The notes: generated by a model not told the origin, from the sequence alone. Positions 12,427-24,657 are shown, counted from the stretch's first letter. The stretch: DNA of 64,000 nucleotides from Lathyrus oleraceus (GCF_024323335.1 NC_066580.1:89265391-89329390); one strand, 5' to 3'. Numbers and translations: made by a program.

Positions 12427-12922
12427 ATGGGTGGCAGCAAGGCATCTTCCACGAGTGAAGTTGGAAACGGCTTACCAAGATGTGGATGCAATGAAACCAT
12501 GAAGTTGTTGGTCTCCAAGTCAATTGAAAACCCCGGTCGCAAATTTTGGAAATGCAGGAATAATATGGTGAGCAATTTTGAAGCATTTTATTATTTTGAG
12601 TTTGATTTCGAAATTAATTGTTGGTGGTGTTTGTCTCAAATTGCAGAATGGGTGCGGTTTATTTTTGTGGGATGATTTGGTCAGTGAGTTTGCAGTGAAA
12701 GAAACCAATCCGTCCGGATGCCGCCAATGTGAAGTCAACAAGGCTTATTTGATTGAATTTGCTAAAGAGATTGTTGAGGAGATAGATTGCAGAGTCGGAA
12801 AGCTTAACAAGTTAGAAAAACTGAAGAAAAAGATTGCAATGGAAAAGAGGAAAAATTTATGGTTAATGTTTGTAATTGGTCTGTCATGGATGTTGATAGC
12901 AGCTATGGTTAAGTTAGTCTAA
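12427..12922 (+). CDS. GRF-type zinc-finger protein with coiled coil and C-terminal membrane segment (MULE accessory gene)
   Basis: The model joins 12427-12567 and 12647-12922 across a 79-bp intron with GT...AG ends (ATG|GTGAGC, TTGCAG|AAT); it stays in frame and gives 138 residues. Exon 1 has CGCNETMKLLVSKSIENPGR and FWKC; exon 2 continues with NGCGLFLWDD. Together they supply the Cys residues and the PGRxFxxC and CGxFxWxD pattern of zf-GRF, a nucleic-acid-binding finger. A Lys/Glu-rich coiled coil follows (about 85-115), then a hydrophobic stretch near the C-terminus. The position matches mudrB in MuDR, but I see no mudrB similarity. It could be a captured host gene (Pack-MULE style) or a genuine helper. 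Its reading frame looks intact. Confidence 0.75.
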
Positions 12923-13586
12923 TGAGTCTGTCATGTAATTGTTATGTCATTAGTGTTTTTCAGCAATGTAATGTTGAACTTGTAATGTGTTCATCAATGA
13001 AATGTAATCTGTTCATCAATCTTAAACTGTCAGTGCAGCATCATTATTTGATTAAACTTTCAGCATTCAATCTACCAATAATGACCGAAAAAAGTTATAT
13101 CATAATGAAAGAGCAAAATTGCAAAATCATCAGAAAACTACAGAACAATTTTATAGTCAGTAATTCTAAAGAAAATATGACATAGTAAACATATAAATAA
13201 ATTGAAATATATTAATGTAGTCTATCTCTTAAACTTTTTCAGTGCAGAATTCAAGGTGAATGTAATTAAATACTTTGGCTTTTTCTTTAGGTCCTGCAGA
13301 ATTCATGGTTTTGTTGTAAGATTAGTGCACAGACTAGCCATGGCTCTCTGCAGAATTCATGGTTTATGAAAAACAAGAAAAAAATGTGACAGACTAGCCA
13401 TTGTGTTTTATAGACAATACACACCAATAATGTTAAACTGATACATTAGAATTGATCATCACAGTAAGTGCATATGTTTGTTACAAAAGGATTACAAAAT
13501 ACATGTCTTCAAAGATCAGTTGGCATTACAAAAGAGTTTTCCAAAAGGATTACAAAATACATAGCAGAAACATAATAATCAGTCCC
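12923..13586. other. MULE spacer between convergent genes
   Basis: This AT-rich segment lies between the two 3' ends. Short words recur (CTGCAGAATTCATGG near 13300 and 13350, ACAGACTAGCCAT near 13331 and 13388). No gene is seen. Polyadenylation of both genes would fall here. Confidence 0.6.
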
Positions 13587-15090
13587 TCATTTTGAAGTGG
13601 GTATGTCTTCATTTTCTGGTAGGGTAATTGGTTTGTCACTAGATATTCCTTCACCTGTTATGGGTCTTTTAAACCAACTCAACTTGATCCTCTCACTTTG
13701 CCTTCTTTTGATGATAGGTTTTTTTTCAACCCTTTTTCTGGATTGTTTTGTGATTGAGGCAGCCACACTAGATCCTGTTTGACTCATAATAGTTGGAACA
13801 GGCATATCAGTTGGAGGCTGTGGATCAGTTGGAACAGGCACATTTGTTGGAACAGTCATATCAGTTGCAGTTGGGGCAGGCATATCAGTTGCAGTTGGAA
13901 TAGGCACATCAGTTGCAGTTGGAACAGTCATATCAGTTGCAGTTGGAACAGTCATATCAGTTGCAGTTGGAACAGGCACATTTGTTGGAACAGTCATATC
14001 AGTTGCAGTTGGGGCAGGCATATCAGATGCAGTTGGCATATCATTTGCAGTTGGCATATCAGTTGCAGTTGGCACATGTCATTTTTTAGGTTTTCTCTAC
14101 AATGTAAGACACAATGTATGGTTGTCATCACAATGCATATCACAATGAAGAATGTAAGACAGAATGTAGAATGTAAGACAAAATGTATATCACAATGAAT
14201 TACCTTTCTTTTAAGTGCATTGGGATCCTGAGTGGTAGCCTTACAAGTCATAGCATTGTGACCAAAATTATCACATTTGGTGCACTTATATGCAACACCA
14301 GATCTTCTCTTCCTTGCACCATCCTCTCCACTTTCTCTTATCCTAATCTTCTTAGGTCTACCAGGACCATTTTTATATGTAGGTGGTAGAGGTGGTTCCA
14401 TCTCAACTTCTGGCCACATATCTTGACCATTGATTGGACTTACTGAAAATCCATAACATAGTGCAAACTTTTCTCTTGTGTAACAAGCATCAACAAATTC
14501 ATCAGGGTTTTGCTTTCTATAACTCAGAGCAGCTACAACATGCCTACATGGAATTCCTACTAATTCCCAAAAATTACAACTACATGACCTTTTAGCAATG
14601 TCAACAATAAATTCATGTGTGTTGTAACTATGTGTAACCTGAAAAGTCTCAGCAATTGACCATGTTGGCAACCAATGACCACTCCTGAACACCTCATTAT
14701 CTAACCTTCTCCTAGGTATTGGCATCACCTTATGTGGCCAATTTTCTAGTTTACTTGCAGAGGTGGATAACCTATTCATCAGATATTTTCTTATCCACTC
14801 ACACATTGTGAGTATAGGTTTGTCCCTAGCAGCTAGAATGGTAGCATTAAAAGACTCTGAGATATTATTCATCAATGTATCACATTTAGGGTAAAAAGAA
14901 AAGGCATGCTTACACCAGCTTTTGGTAGGAACAGCCATCAACCAAGTCCAAGCATTGGGATCTGCATTCTTCAATTCATTCATCTTTTGGACCCATGCCT
15001 GATAGTATGTGGCTTTAGCAGCTCCCATCATTAAATCTCTAATAAGGGCTCCTCCACCAAACCTTTTCTTGAAATTAGCATACAAGTGCC
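13587..15090 (-). pseudogene. mudrA-type transposase, 3' part (split by the Ogre-like element)
   Basis: Bases 15085-14204 continue transposase exon 3 in frame with 34546-34484 on the other side of the insertion. They contain the NNISESFNATIL block, which holds the likely third catalytic Glu, and a SWIM zinc finger (CSCNFWELVGIPCRHVVAA). A CCHC-like knuckle (YKCTKCDNFGHNAMTC) follows. A donor AAAG|GTAATT at 14204/14203 and an acceptor TTGTAG|AGA at 14096 define an inferred intron. The last exon (14096-13587) has Pro-Thr-Ala-Thr-Asp-Met repeats and a basic tail (RRQSERIKLSWFKR) typical of the family. With that splice, an in-frame TGA lies at 14079-14081. Confidence 0.85.
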
Positions 15091-18000
15091 TGTAGCACCT
15101 CAAATTTGCACCTATCATTATGCATACATTTTCATATTAGGTCATAGCATATCATGATCCATTGCATAGCATTTGCATTGTCCCTCAGTTGCCTCAAGAG
15201 CAAGCAATCAAGAATCAGGTCAAACTAATCTCCTGATCAGTCAACCAAGCAAGCAAAGGAATTTCTCATTGAACCAAGGCCTTGGGGTTTGTCCAACAAG
15301 TTCACATGGCTTGGAGGTCTATTTGAAGTATTTTGGTCAAGGGTTGAAGGCTCAGAAGTCAGCAGCTCATACACAGGCAGTCAAAAACCCTAAAAAAGTC
15401 AACTGTCAGTCAAAGCAGTGGATGGTGGTCATTCTTGTGGAATTTGGGCACCATGATCAATAATCAAGAGTTCATGCAACTTGGGACATCATTTGAATTC
15501 AAGTCCTCAAGGAATTAGGGTTTGGAAGTCATCAGTCAATGCATAATCAGTCAGAAACCCTAAAAGTCAACTGTTGGTCAACTGTCCATTTAATCAGTGA
15601 TTGGATGATTGGAATTGGTTTGTGAGAGTTCATTCATGGCCAAATAGTCATCATATATCATGCCAAACACCATCATGGAAGAATTTGAAGCCAGATCATA
15701 AATTTCCCAAAATGGAAACTGGGCCTGTAACTGAAACCTGCCATAAATGGAAAGTCTTGATCCTCAAACTTACATTTTGATACAAGCCTCAAATGAATTT
15801 TTGCCCAACATGAAAGTTGAAGATCTTGTTCTCCCATTTCCAAAAAGTCCTAGAACTCTCAATTCCCATGTGTGGTTGGCAAGTTATGATCGAATCGATT
15901 TCAGAAAATCTTGAACTTCAAAGGGCCATATCTCTCAAACCGTTTGGCCAATTTTGGTGGGGTTTTTTCCTACAAGTCACATTTGATCCCCTCTTTCCAA
16001 AAATATAAATTTCATGAGCCAAAACTTCACCAATCAAAATGGCATATTTTGACATTTCTCATTTAAATGTAAGTTTGACCAAGAGTTGACTTTTTGATTT
16101 AAACATTTTTTCAACATTTGGCCAATTGGGACAGCTCAGAAATATCATTTTAAGTGTGTTTGCAAGCTCAATTATGCAGTACATGAAGCCATTCTTCAAC
16201 TTGCTTGAAATTTGGATAAAAGTACAATTACACCATGCCATCCATACTTGCATTTTAGCCATGCCTTGTACTCATCAAAACAGAGTTTTTAGAGGCCATT
16301 CTCTGTCATTTAGAGCCTCATTTTGCAGCCAAAAATCAGCAAAAACCAAGGCCATGCTTGTTTGCTTGGAATTGGGAAGAAAAAGGACAAAATGTAACCA
16401 ACACATCCCATAAGCCATGTTGTTACCACAAGACAGCAGGAACTTGATCTTTTTCTGTCAAAACAATTCTAAGAGCAGCCATCACACAAAAAACAAAAAT
16501 TGACTCATGCTCAAAAAACCACTTTGGCCATTACAAACAATACAAAGAAACAGTAAATGATACATTCATTTTTCTGTCATGAAAAAGCCAATAGCAACAA
16601 CTAACCACCTCCAACTGCAGCAAAAGACCAACAGACTTTCCATTCTCTAAAACACTTCATTCTTGGCCAAGATTCATCTGTCTAAACTCAAGCAGCACCA
16701 AACCTTGCCTTGCATTTTTCTGTCAAAACCTGGTCCAAAATACCAAAAGAACAAAATCTGGCAAAATCACATAGAACAGCACATTGGCCATTCCCATTTT
16801 CCTGTCAATAAAAGGCAGTGGCAGCCACAAACCAACCATACCTTGTACATGTTCCTGCTGTCCTTTTTTGGAATGGCAATGGCCTGACCACAACTACATA
16901 ACAGAACACATTCATTGAGACAGGGTTGGCATTTTGTTTGCAATTTCGGTCAAAAGGATAAACCTTGCCCTCACTTTGCTGTCAAAAAACATAACAAACT
17001 AAGGCTGGCTTAAAAAAGATCCGGTATCATTTTCCTACCATTGGTAGACAACAGCATCCATCAGAAAAGGGATTGGCATATGGAAATTGATTTTGCTCAC
17101 TAACCCTGCCATGAAAAACCAGTAGCAGAGCCAACCTTACCTTGCCTTGCTAACATGACATAAAACCTGCTAACCAACAAAACCTTGTATTCTCAAAACT
17201 CTTCTTGCACTTCTTCAAGACCTATTTAAAAAAAAACACCAAGTGAAATAACCTAGCCTGGCCCTGCTCAACCCAACGTTTCCTCACCATTTTCTGCCCC
17301 CAAACTAGCAGCATCAAACACAATCAAACATATTGCAGAAAAAAGCACTGATCCAAAGAACTGTTTTTTTTGGCCTTGCTTTGCATTTTCCACTTTTCTG
17401 CCCAGGCTTCCAAGGTAACCTAACTCTGGCCTGGCTTTAAACAAGGAACATCAAACAACTACATTTCCTGTCAAACCCTGCAGTAGCAGACCAACAAAAG
17501 CCCCTCCCACTTGCATTTACCAAAACCAAAACCAACTTCATACACTCTCTCAAATCACCTTGCTGCTTTGGCATTCCAAATCTCTCAGTCCAAACTCACC
17601 ATGAACCAAACTTAGACCTGGCACTGTTATGTCACCATCATTTTCATCATGTTAAACCAACCAAACCAGTAGAACTTCATGGATGCACACTCACTCCAAA
17701 ACCTCACCTGGCCATTTTGCTTTGCATTTCAAAAATCCTGTCACCACATCCAAACAGAAAAACCAAGAAAACTTCACTGATGCAAATCACCTATCCACTT
17801 TGCTTTTGGCATTTTACCAAACCAGTCCAAAACATCAAAGTTGAACATTGAAAGCCTCCACAAGTCAAAGGATTTTTCATCCATTCATCATCAGGAGGGC
17901 CATTGAGCAACTGTCTCACTTCAGTAACATCAAACAACTCCAAGAACACAATTGCCCTTCAAAATAGGTATGGATTTCGACCCTCCCCTTTTGTCAAATT

Positions 18001-20340
18001 GATATATGATTTTAAAAGGTCCTTCTATGCTGAGCATCATGATGTCCCTATTTTTGAAAATGGTTGTGTGTGCATGAAGTTGTTTGGAAAACAAGTTTGG
18101 TTTTGAAAGTTGTTTTTGCTCGATTCTTGACTTGTGTAGTGTTTTAATGAAAATCAATGGTAGATTCTTGTTTGCCACTGCTTGCTGATCATTTCCATGT
18201 ATACAATTTTGATTTCTGGGCAAGATTGTGAAATCATGATTTTTGGACATGAACCCTAATCCCCAATTGTATTTTTCCAGAATTTTCTGTCCCATTTCTC
18301 ACGTGCATGGTTTTTTCCCCCAACAACCAATAGAAACATTCCAATCCTTGCCCAAAACGACTGTGTTTTGATTAGTGGATTCCAATATTACCCAAATGCC
18401 ATTCTTTCAATGTTAATTTCAATAATTATTTCATTTTTGATGCCCATCTTGTAAAAAATCATAACTTGCTCATTCTTGATCCAAATTCAATGGGATTTTT
18501 TGTGTTGTGTTCATCATGATCTCTACTTTTTTATCATTATTTTTCCAGAATTTTTGGATGAGTGGTTTTTAAATGGCCTTAGGGTTTGTGACATGTGACC
18601 AAATTTTGTGCACTTTGCCAAATCATTTGTGAAATGGTGATACTTTATCCAATGGCTCCCAAATTTTTTGTGTTTAAACTAGACACACTCATGGTGATTT
18701 TGGTGTAGAGTTTGTGAATTTATCATTTGTGGTTTGTGAGTTATGATTTTTTGAATTAGGGTGTGACAATTTGTGTCACACCATTGATGACCAACTTCAT
18801 GATTTTCATTGCCATGCTTCTTGGCCTCCAAATGACTTGATTTTTTGCATGAGCTTACTCTTGAATGTCTAGTTGACTTGTGAATTTTCTTGGATTTATT
18901 TGAACTATTTTCCATTTGTTTGAGATTTTCCTTCCCTGCCTAGTCAAATGTTGACTTTGTGTGACACATGTTCCCATTTCATTTGTGAAATTCTCATACT
19001 TTATTAGATGGACATGAAATTTTACATGAGATAACTAGACATCCTCATCTTTGCCATGGCTTTAGTCCCATTCATTTATTATACACCATTCTTGACTTAT
19101 GATTTTTCTAAGTTGATGCATGTTTGGTTGACTTCATTGAGCATGTTCAAAATTGCCTTGCCTTTCTGATTTTCATTGACTGCCTTCCACTTGTCCAAAT
19201 GGGATGAAATTTGACATGCTTACCATGCTATGTGTTAGGGTTGATCATGATTTATTTGGTGATTTTTGAAAAATGTTTAGATTGCTTTTGAGTTAAGTCT
19301 TGCTGTTGACTTCTGTGAGCTTCTGTTTGCCATACTTTGACCTAAATGGTTCATGAAATGATGATGATGATTGATATGAATGTGAACCCAATTGGTTGTG
19401 TTTCTTGAATGTTTAAACTTGACTTTGATTGGATATCCCTTGCTGTCTTGACTTTCTCATTCACTTTTGACCCTAGGCTTGCCCTAGTGGTCCTGGTACT
19501 CACTTTTGAGCTTATGTTTTCAGGTTGACCACCAAATGGCCATTGTGACCAATTCTTTTTGATTGAGCTTGCTCAAATATCATTGTCTAACCTTGTGTGT
19601 TTTGTAGGGGGCTTGGCTCACATGCCTTAAGCCTTGTGCCTTGCACATCCATGTGCCTCCAATTGACTGTTGGTGCTTGTTTCTGTTTGTTTTGTTTGAA
19701 GTTGCATACTAACATCTGCTTGACTGTTTCAGGTGCTTTAGTTGCTTAATTCCTTGTGAACTTTTTGCTTTGCTTTGCTTGTATAAGCAATTTGCATTGA
19801 GGTATGTCTCTTCTACTTCATGTAGTCTGGAAGACCTGGCCTGTTACTTGGCCAGGCAACTGTCTGAAGTCCTCCTTAAGAGGCAATGTTTGTGGGTGTT
19901 TACTTTTGTCCTTGCATAGAGTCAAAGACCTCCTAAGTGAAGAGGCAATTGGTGGAAGGTAGGGATATGCAATCTATCCCCCACTATTCAGTGTGTCATT
20001 TGCTTTGCTCACACCACTGTGTTGATGCATTGCAGATACAAACCCAAGATCTTGTACAATTGTACAGTTGAGTCAGTTTCAAATGTGTAGAAGGGTTCCC
20101 ACTTTCTGAACCCACACATTCTTGTCTTGAGCTCTCCCAGGCCAGGGATAAGAGCTGTGAGGTCTCATCCTCACTTCATCCTTTCATCTGCTTCACCTTA
20201 GCCCCTCAATGGCAAGGTTAAGAGCAACACTCACCCCATTCCAGAGGTTTGTTTGTTGAGGTTGATATGACCCCTTGACTAAAACCTAACCCTTGTTTGA
20301 GCCACTTGCTTGTGTATAGTGTGTGCTATCTGTGCTTGTA

Positions 20341-20630
20341 GGATAGTTTGACTTGCTTCCTGTGCAAGTTAGGATGGTTTGACTTGCTTCCTGTGCAAGT
20401 TAGGATAGTTTGACTTGCTTCCTGTGCAAGTTAGGATAGTTTGACTTGCTTCCTGTGCAAGATAGGATTGTTTGACTTGCTTCCCGTGCAAGTTAGGATA
20501 GTTTGACTTGCTTCCTGTGCAAGTTAGGATTAGTTTAGACTTGCTTCCTGTGCAAGTTAGGTTTTGCTTGGCTTGCTTCCTGTGCAAGTTAAGTATGTGT
20601 GGCTTGCTCCCTGTGTGAGCCATACTTAGG
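20341..20630 (+). repeat. 31-bp tandem hairpin array in the 5' LTR
   Basis: About nine units of GGATAGTTTGACTTGCTTCC plus TGTGCAAGTTA are present. Each holds a perfect stem ACTTGC / GCAAGT around the 7-nt loop TTCCTGT. The last degenerate unit (GGCTTGC ... GTGAGCC) still pairs with G-T wobbles. Confidence 0.9.
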
Positions 20631-20881
20631 ATAGGTTGGCCCTTGTGCCATTTAGCTAGAAACCTTAACTTAGGGATGAATTTGCATGATAACATCTAGG
20701 CTCGAGTCGTAGTCTCCCTAGTTGTGTCTCCCTCTGTTATCTGGTTAGGCTAGCCCTTTATCCCTGCGTAGGGGAACTACATCGCCCTGATCTTCATACC
20801 AGATGAAGTATGTAGGCAGGAGATTGAGCTGATCTCTCCGGGCGCCCTTTTTCTTTTTCCACCTTTGTGTCTTAACCACCC

Positions 20882-21088
20882 TTGTGTGTGTTTAGGTTCG
20901 GATGCTGATGTAAGCCCAGTGATTGGCATTCAGGCTCCGTGTTTGCCTTCTTTGTGTGTGTTTAGGTTCGGATGCTGATGTAAGCCCAGTGATTGGCATT
21001 CAGGCTCCATGTTTGCTTTCTTGTGTGTGTTGGTTCGGATGCTGATGTAAGTCCAGAGATTGGCAGTCGGGCTCCACGTTTGCCTGTG
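20882..21088 (+). repeat. 67-70 bp tandem repeat near the LTR end
   Basis: Three copies of a unit containing GGTTCGGATGCTGATGTAAG begin near 20895, 20965 and 21032. The same array is at about 33786-33992 in the 3' LTR. Confidence 0.85.
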
Positions 21089-21375
21089 TCTTGTTTTGTT
21101 TGTGTGCGTGTCAGCCGAGCTACGAATGCTCTGATTCTTCTCTCGTCCGAGAAGATACGTATGCATAGGATGCGATATCCTAGCGAGCATGTGTCGTTTC
21201 CCCAGTCCGAACTACTTCGACTCTGATGTCTATGCCTGATAGACTAAGTAGGCCCAGGATGCGACATCCTGCCGAGTCCGTTTCAGTCTGTTTCCTTGTG
21301 TCTCTTTCAGCCAGTGTGTGTGTGAGTGTGAGCAGCATTTTAGCAACCAATTTTCCTTCCTTTTGTGCGTGGATC

Positions 21376-21463
21376 CCGTAGAGTACTACGGATGCGTAGG
21401 GGTGCTAATACCTTCCCTTCGCATAACCGACTCCCGAACCCATTCTCTTTGGTCGCGAGACCA
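21376..21463 (+). other. Conserved LTR-end hairpins
   Basis: Three foldbacks lie in the last 205 bp of the LTR: CCGTAG-AGTA-CTACGG (21376-21391), ATGCG...CGCAT (21392-21396 with 21420-21424), and TGGTC-GCGA-GACCA (21450-21463, a GNRA-type loop). The intervening CATAACCGACTCCCGAACCC recurs in a diverged LTR remnant at about 48617-48636. The copies in the 3' LTR are at +12904. Confidence 0.75.
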
Positions 21464-21581
21464 TGTTCTTTTCCTAGGTTTACTCTGAGCGTTTCCTTTC
21501 CCTCTTTTGGGATAAATAACGCACGGTGGCGGCTCTGTTGTTTCTTTCTTTTCCCGCCGGTTTTTCGCGCGATGCGACAGC

Positions 21582-21606
21582 TGGCGACTCTACTGGGGAT
21601 CGAACC
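21582..21606 (+). other. Ogre-like primer-binding site
   Basis: TGGCGACTCTACTGGGGATC begins two bases after the LTR and continues into CGAACCC. This looks like extended complementarity to a tRNA acceptor and T arm. Ogre elements are known to use tRNA-Arg here. Confidence 0.8.
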
Positions 21607-22669
21607 CAGAATCTCTGGTTAGGGTTTTGGTTGCTTTGTGCTGTGTTTATTTATTGCATTCATTATTTACTGTTTGCATTCATTGTCTATTGTTTGCATT
21701 TATGTTTGCATTAATGTTTGCATTTATTCATCTGTTCACCTGGCTGGTTGTCTGTTTCTCTCTGTTGGGGTGGGAGTTACTTGAGGTAAAAGGTCCAATA
21801 CCCAGACCATGAGTGAAATCTAGGAAACCTAGGAATAGAGTGATTCATGGGAAGCGGGTGGTATGGCGCCACTTAGCGGAACATTGATATCACGAGCAGT
21901 TCAGACCCTGGTGGGATATTATCGGTGCATACATCGGGTGTGCACAGGATGATATTCTGCGAAAGGTTATTTATGCTGCGTTTCTCTCGACCTTACCCTG
22001 GCCTAGACGACACCCGTGAGTGGGAGGGGATTGATCATTTTAACAGGTACAGTTGGTGACTCTCGGTACAGATGGTGACTGTGAATTATGGACATTTATT
22101 TCTGGGACGCCGGAGTTCTGTCCGTGGTTTATCAGTGGGTTCCGTTTATTTCGGATCCCCGGGTTGAATTTGAAAGTACCTGTTCAGAGGAGCTGGCTGT
22201 CATCCGTTCAATGGATGTTCCTGTGATGATAGTGATGTAATCTCCAGTTTCGTTTATTTCGGAACTCCCCAAGTCGGATTTATGGTGACTTGGTTCCTCA
22301 GATTGGTTTCAGATACCGGTTGATCAGATTGACTTTGGGTTTCAGATGTTTGTGATCAGAGTTCAAGCCGAAGCTTTGACCCTGTGCCTTGAAACGCACA
22401 GCCTGACCAGTCATGTTGCATCGTTTGCATCATAGCATGTTTATTTTCCAAAAAATAGTAATGCATGAAAAAGAAAAGTTAACTCGCATACGCATATCCT
22501 TTATCAGGATCATTCATGACAAAATAGTACCCATATCATGCATATCATGCATATCATGCACATCCTTGCATTGCAGACATGTTTGGGAGAGAGTTCTCAC
22601 TTTGACTGAGACAGGATTGCTGATTGTCGTCCACACCGCTACTCAACCAGACTCAATCATCAGAGGATT
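21607..22669 (+). other. Ogre-like leader
   Basis: This is untranslated DNA between the primer site and gag. It includes a degenerate run of TTTGCATT-containing words at 21655-21730. The extra ORF1 that autonomous Ogre elements carry here is not present. Confidence 0.6.
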
Positions 22670-23491
22670 ATGGACCAAGTTCAGACAGAGTTGGCTGAGA
22701 TGAGGGCAAACATGGCCCAGTTTATGACGACGATGCAAGGAGTTGTTCAGGGGCAAGAGGAGCTGCGTGCCTTAGCCCAGAGACTGGAAGCCATGATTCC
22801 ACCAGTCCACCATGCTCCACCAGTGGGTGTACCCGTTCATGAGAATGCTGCGGTCACTATTCTCGTTGATGATTGTGCCGTGAGTGATGAATTGAAGGGG
22901 ATCAGAATCAGTGAACAACCTCTTGCTGCAGAGACTGTTAATGTCAGAGCAACCCGCGCTCCGGTTCGCCATCCTGGTTCTTCAAGTTCTTCCAGTTCTA
23001 AGAAGACATACTCTGGGGCACCCAAAAGGGGAGAGATTGAAACAGATGCTGTGCACCGACGGAGGAGTGTGAACAGAGGACAGTATCGTCAGGCTGTTGG
23101 TGTGACTATTCCAGCAACTCAACCTCAACAACAGCAGAGAAGGTCAACTCAGCAATATCGGCATCAACAACGTCGTCCTCAGCAGCAGGCTTCCCAACAA
23201 GCCAATACAAGTAATGAGAGGAAGAAGATCCTTTTTGATCCAATCCCCATGTCCTACGCCGAGCTGTATCCCTCGTTGATAGAGCGGAACTTGATTACTC
23301 CCAGAGACCCGCCACCCATACCCGTCAACCCTCGGTGGTGGTATAGGCCTGAACAACATTGTGTGTATCACTCGGGTGCTCCTGGTCATGATGTGGATAG
23401 TTGTTTCCAGCTGAAGATGAAGGTTCAAGACCTCGTGAGGTCAGGTATTTCGAACTTTGAAGACTTGGGTCCCTGTGATAATCAAGTCTGA
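22670..23491 (+). CDS. Ogre-like gag remnant (internally deleted)
   Basis: This 273-residue frame starts with a predicted coiled coil (MDQVQTELAEMRANMAQF to about residue 45). A Ser-rich and then Gln/Arg-rich low-complexity middle follows. It ends with a Tat-lineage gag tail: FDPIPMSYAELYPSLIERNL, then a knuckle of the form CVYHSGAPGHDVDSCFQLK near residue 240. The Retrotrans_gag core expected between the coiled coil and the tail (about 200 residues) is missing. The frame itself is open, so a small RNA-binding protein could still be made. Whether it is expressed or packaged is unknown. Confidence 0.75.
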   Translation: MDQVQTELAEMRANMAQFMTTMQGVVQGQEELRALAQRLEAMIPPVHHAPPVGVPVHENAAVTILVDDCAVSDELKGIRISEQPLAAETVNVRATRAPVRHPGSSSSSSSKKTYSGAPKRGEIETDAVHRRRSVNRGQYRQAVGVTIPATQPQQQQRRSTQQYRHQQRRPQQQASQQANTSNERKKILFDPIPMSYAELYPSLIERNLITPRDPPPIPVNPRWWYRPEQHCVYHSGAPGHDVDSCFQLKMKVQDLVRSGISNFEDLGPCDNQV

Positions 23492-24234
23492 AGATAACAA
23501 GTCCTGGGCTGGCGCCGACTTTTTCTTCAGAAGGGTTGTTCAGAAAACAGAAGCTGCTGATGCAAAGGATACTGACAGTTGTCATCCCTGGAGGGATCTA
23601 TCGCAATTGGGTCACTGTGGGCGTTCCCACAGTTGTTCATAAGTCAGAGTAACAATCACTTTGTTTAAAAACCCTTCTCCCATGCCAAAAGGAGAAGTGA
23701 TGACATTATTGGCAACATTTTGTGCAATGATATTTTCATTCAAATAATTCATGTTAAAACATTTGTTTTCCATTTGTTTTCCCTTTTCGCTTTTTGCATG
23801 AAATTGGTGATCACAAAAAACCCTAAAAACAGGAATAAAAGCAATCTTTTCATCTGCATAACGATTGTCTTGTTTGTTTTCCAAAAAGTTTTTCATATCG
23901 AAATCATTATGCAGGTTGTTTCTCAAACCCATTGAATATAATGATCGGACGTCATCTCCCAATTTTGAATTCCCTGTATTCGAAGCGGACGAAGATGATG
24001 TTGAAGGGATTCCTGACGAGATTTCCCGACTTCTTGAGCAAGAGAAGAAGATCACTCAGCTGCATCTCGAGAATCAGCAGAACAGCCAACTGGGGCATTA
24101 TCAAAAACAAAAAAGGAAGAAAAAAAAAGAAAAAAAGAAAAGAGGAGGGTGCAAAAACCAAATCAAAAGAAATCCAAATCAAAAGAAAAAGAAACAAAGA
24201 AAGAAACAAAAAATAGCACCCTCGAAGTCCCAAG
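23492..24234 (+). pseudogene. Ogre-like pol remnant before the deletion junction
   Basis: Bases 23500-23640 still read like gag/protease linker (ADFFFRRVVQ). Bases 23640-23920 are noncoding and end in ATTATGCAG, a plausible splice acceptor; Ogre elements carry an intron just before RT. The downstream block NFEFPVFEADEDDVEGIPDE at 23960-24020, followed by ISRLLEQEKK, corresponds to the segment preceding RT. It runs into A-rich low-complexity DNA at 24100-24220, the presumed junction of the large deletion. Confidence 0.6.
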
Positions 24235-24657
24235 TTGACTGATGCTGAATTCGATCGGAAAGAAGAGATCAACTGCCATGTGTCATGGTCAGTCATATCA
24301 GCAGAGAGTGAAGAAAGCATTCAACAAGAAGATCAAGCCTCGTGTGTTCCGAGGAACCTTGTGCTCAAGAAAGTCTTGTCTTTTGTACCCGATTCCAGGG
24401 GCAAGTGAACCCCCAAGCTATGAATGTCCATATGTTGTCAAAAGAGCCTCTTCAGGCAGTGTTCTGACACTTACTACAATGGATGAAGAAGTTCACTCGT
24501 CCTGTGAATCCTGGTGCAGTCAAGAAATACTTCGCCTAAACAAAAAGAAAAAAAATCAAACAGCTCGCTAAGTTGAACACCCCAAAGGGCGACTTAGGCA
24601 AAAAGGAGCGTCTCGGTGGATTGAAAACCCGAAAGGGCGATCCAGGCAAAAGTTAGA
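24235..24657 (+). pseudogene. Ogre-like integrase C-terminal remnant
   Basis: Frame 24242-24571 (MLNSIGKKRSTAMCHGQ, YQQRVKKAFNKK, YECPYVVKRASSGS, LTLTTMDEE) matches the end of Tat/Ogre integrase. After a frame change it continues as a KLNTPKGDLGKKERLGGLK-like tail at 24563-24650. The catalytic core and everything back to protease are deleted. Confidence 0.8.

Larger units (their letters stand above)
15091..21579 (+). repeat. Ogre-like 5' LTR (6489 bp)
   Basis: It is collinear with 27871-34483. Differences seen include 16809, 17226, 17624, 18589, 19490, around 19683, two near 20200, two near 20320, and 21570, plus four fewer 31-bp units. It has no coding capacity that I can support. The open frames inside are duplicated in the other LTR and have no recognisable family. 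Confidence 0.95.

Noticed and set aside
13779..14198. 139-residue plus-strand frame rich in SWNxHISC
   Set aside because: It is the antisense shadow of the PTATDM repeats in the transposase tail.
15173..20695. Several open frames of 60-120 residues inside the Ogre-like LTR
   Set aside because: They are duplicated in the other LTR, have no recognisable family, and overlap simple repeats; LTR sequence explains them.
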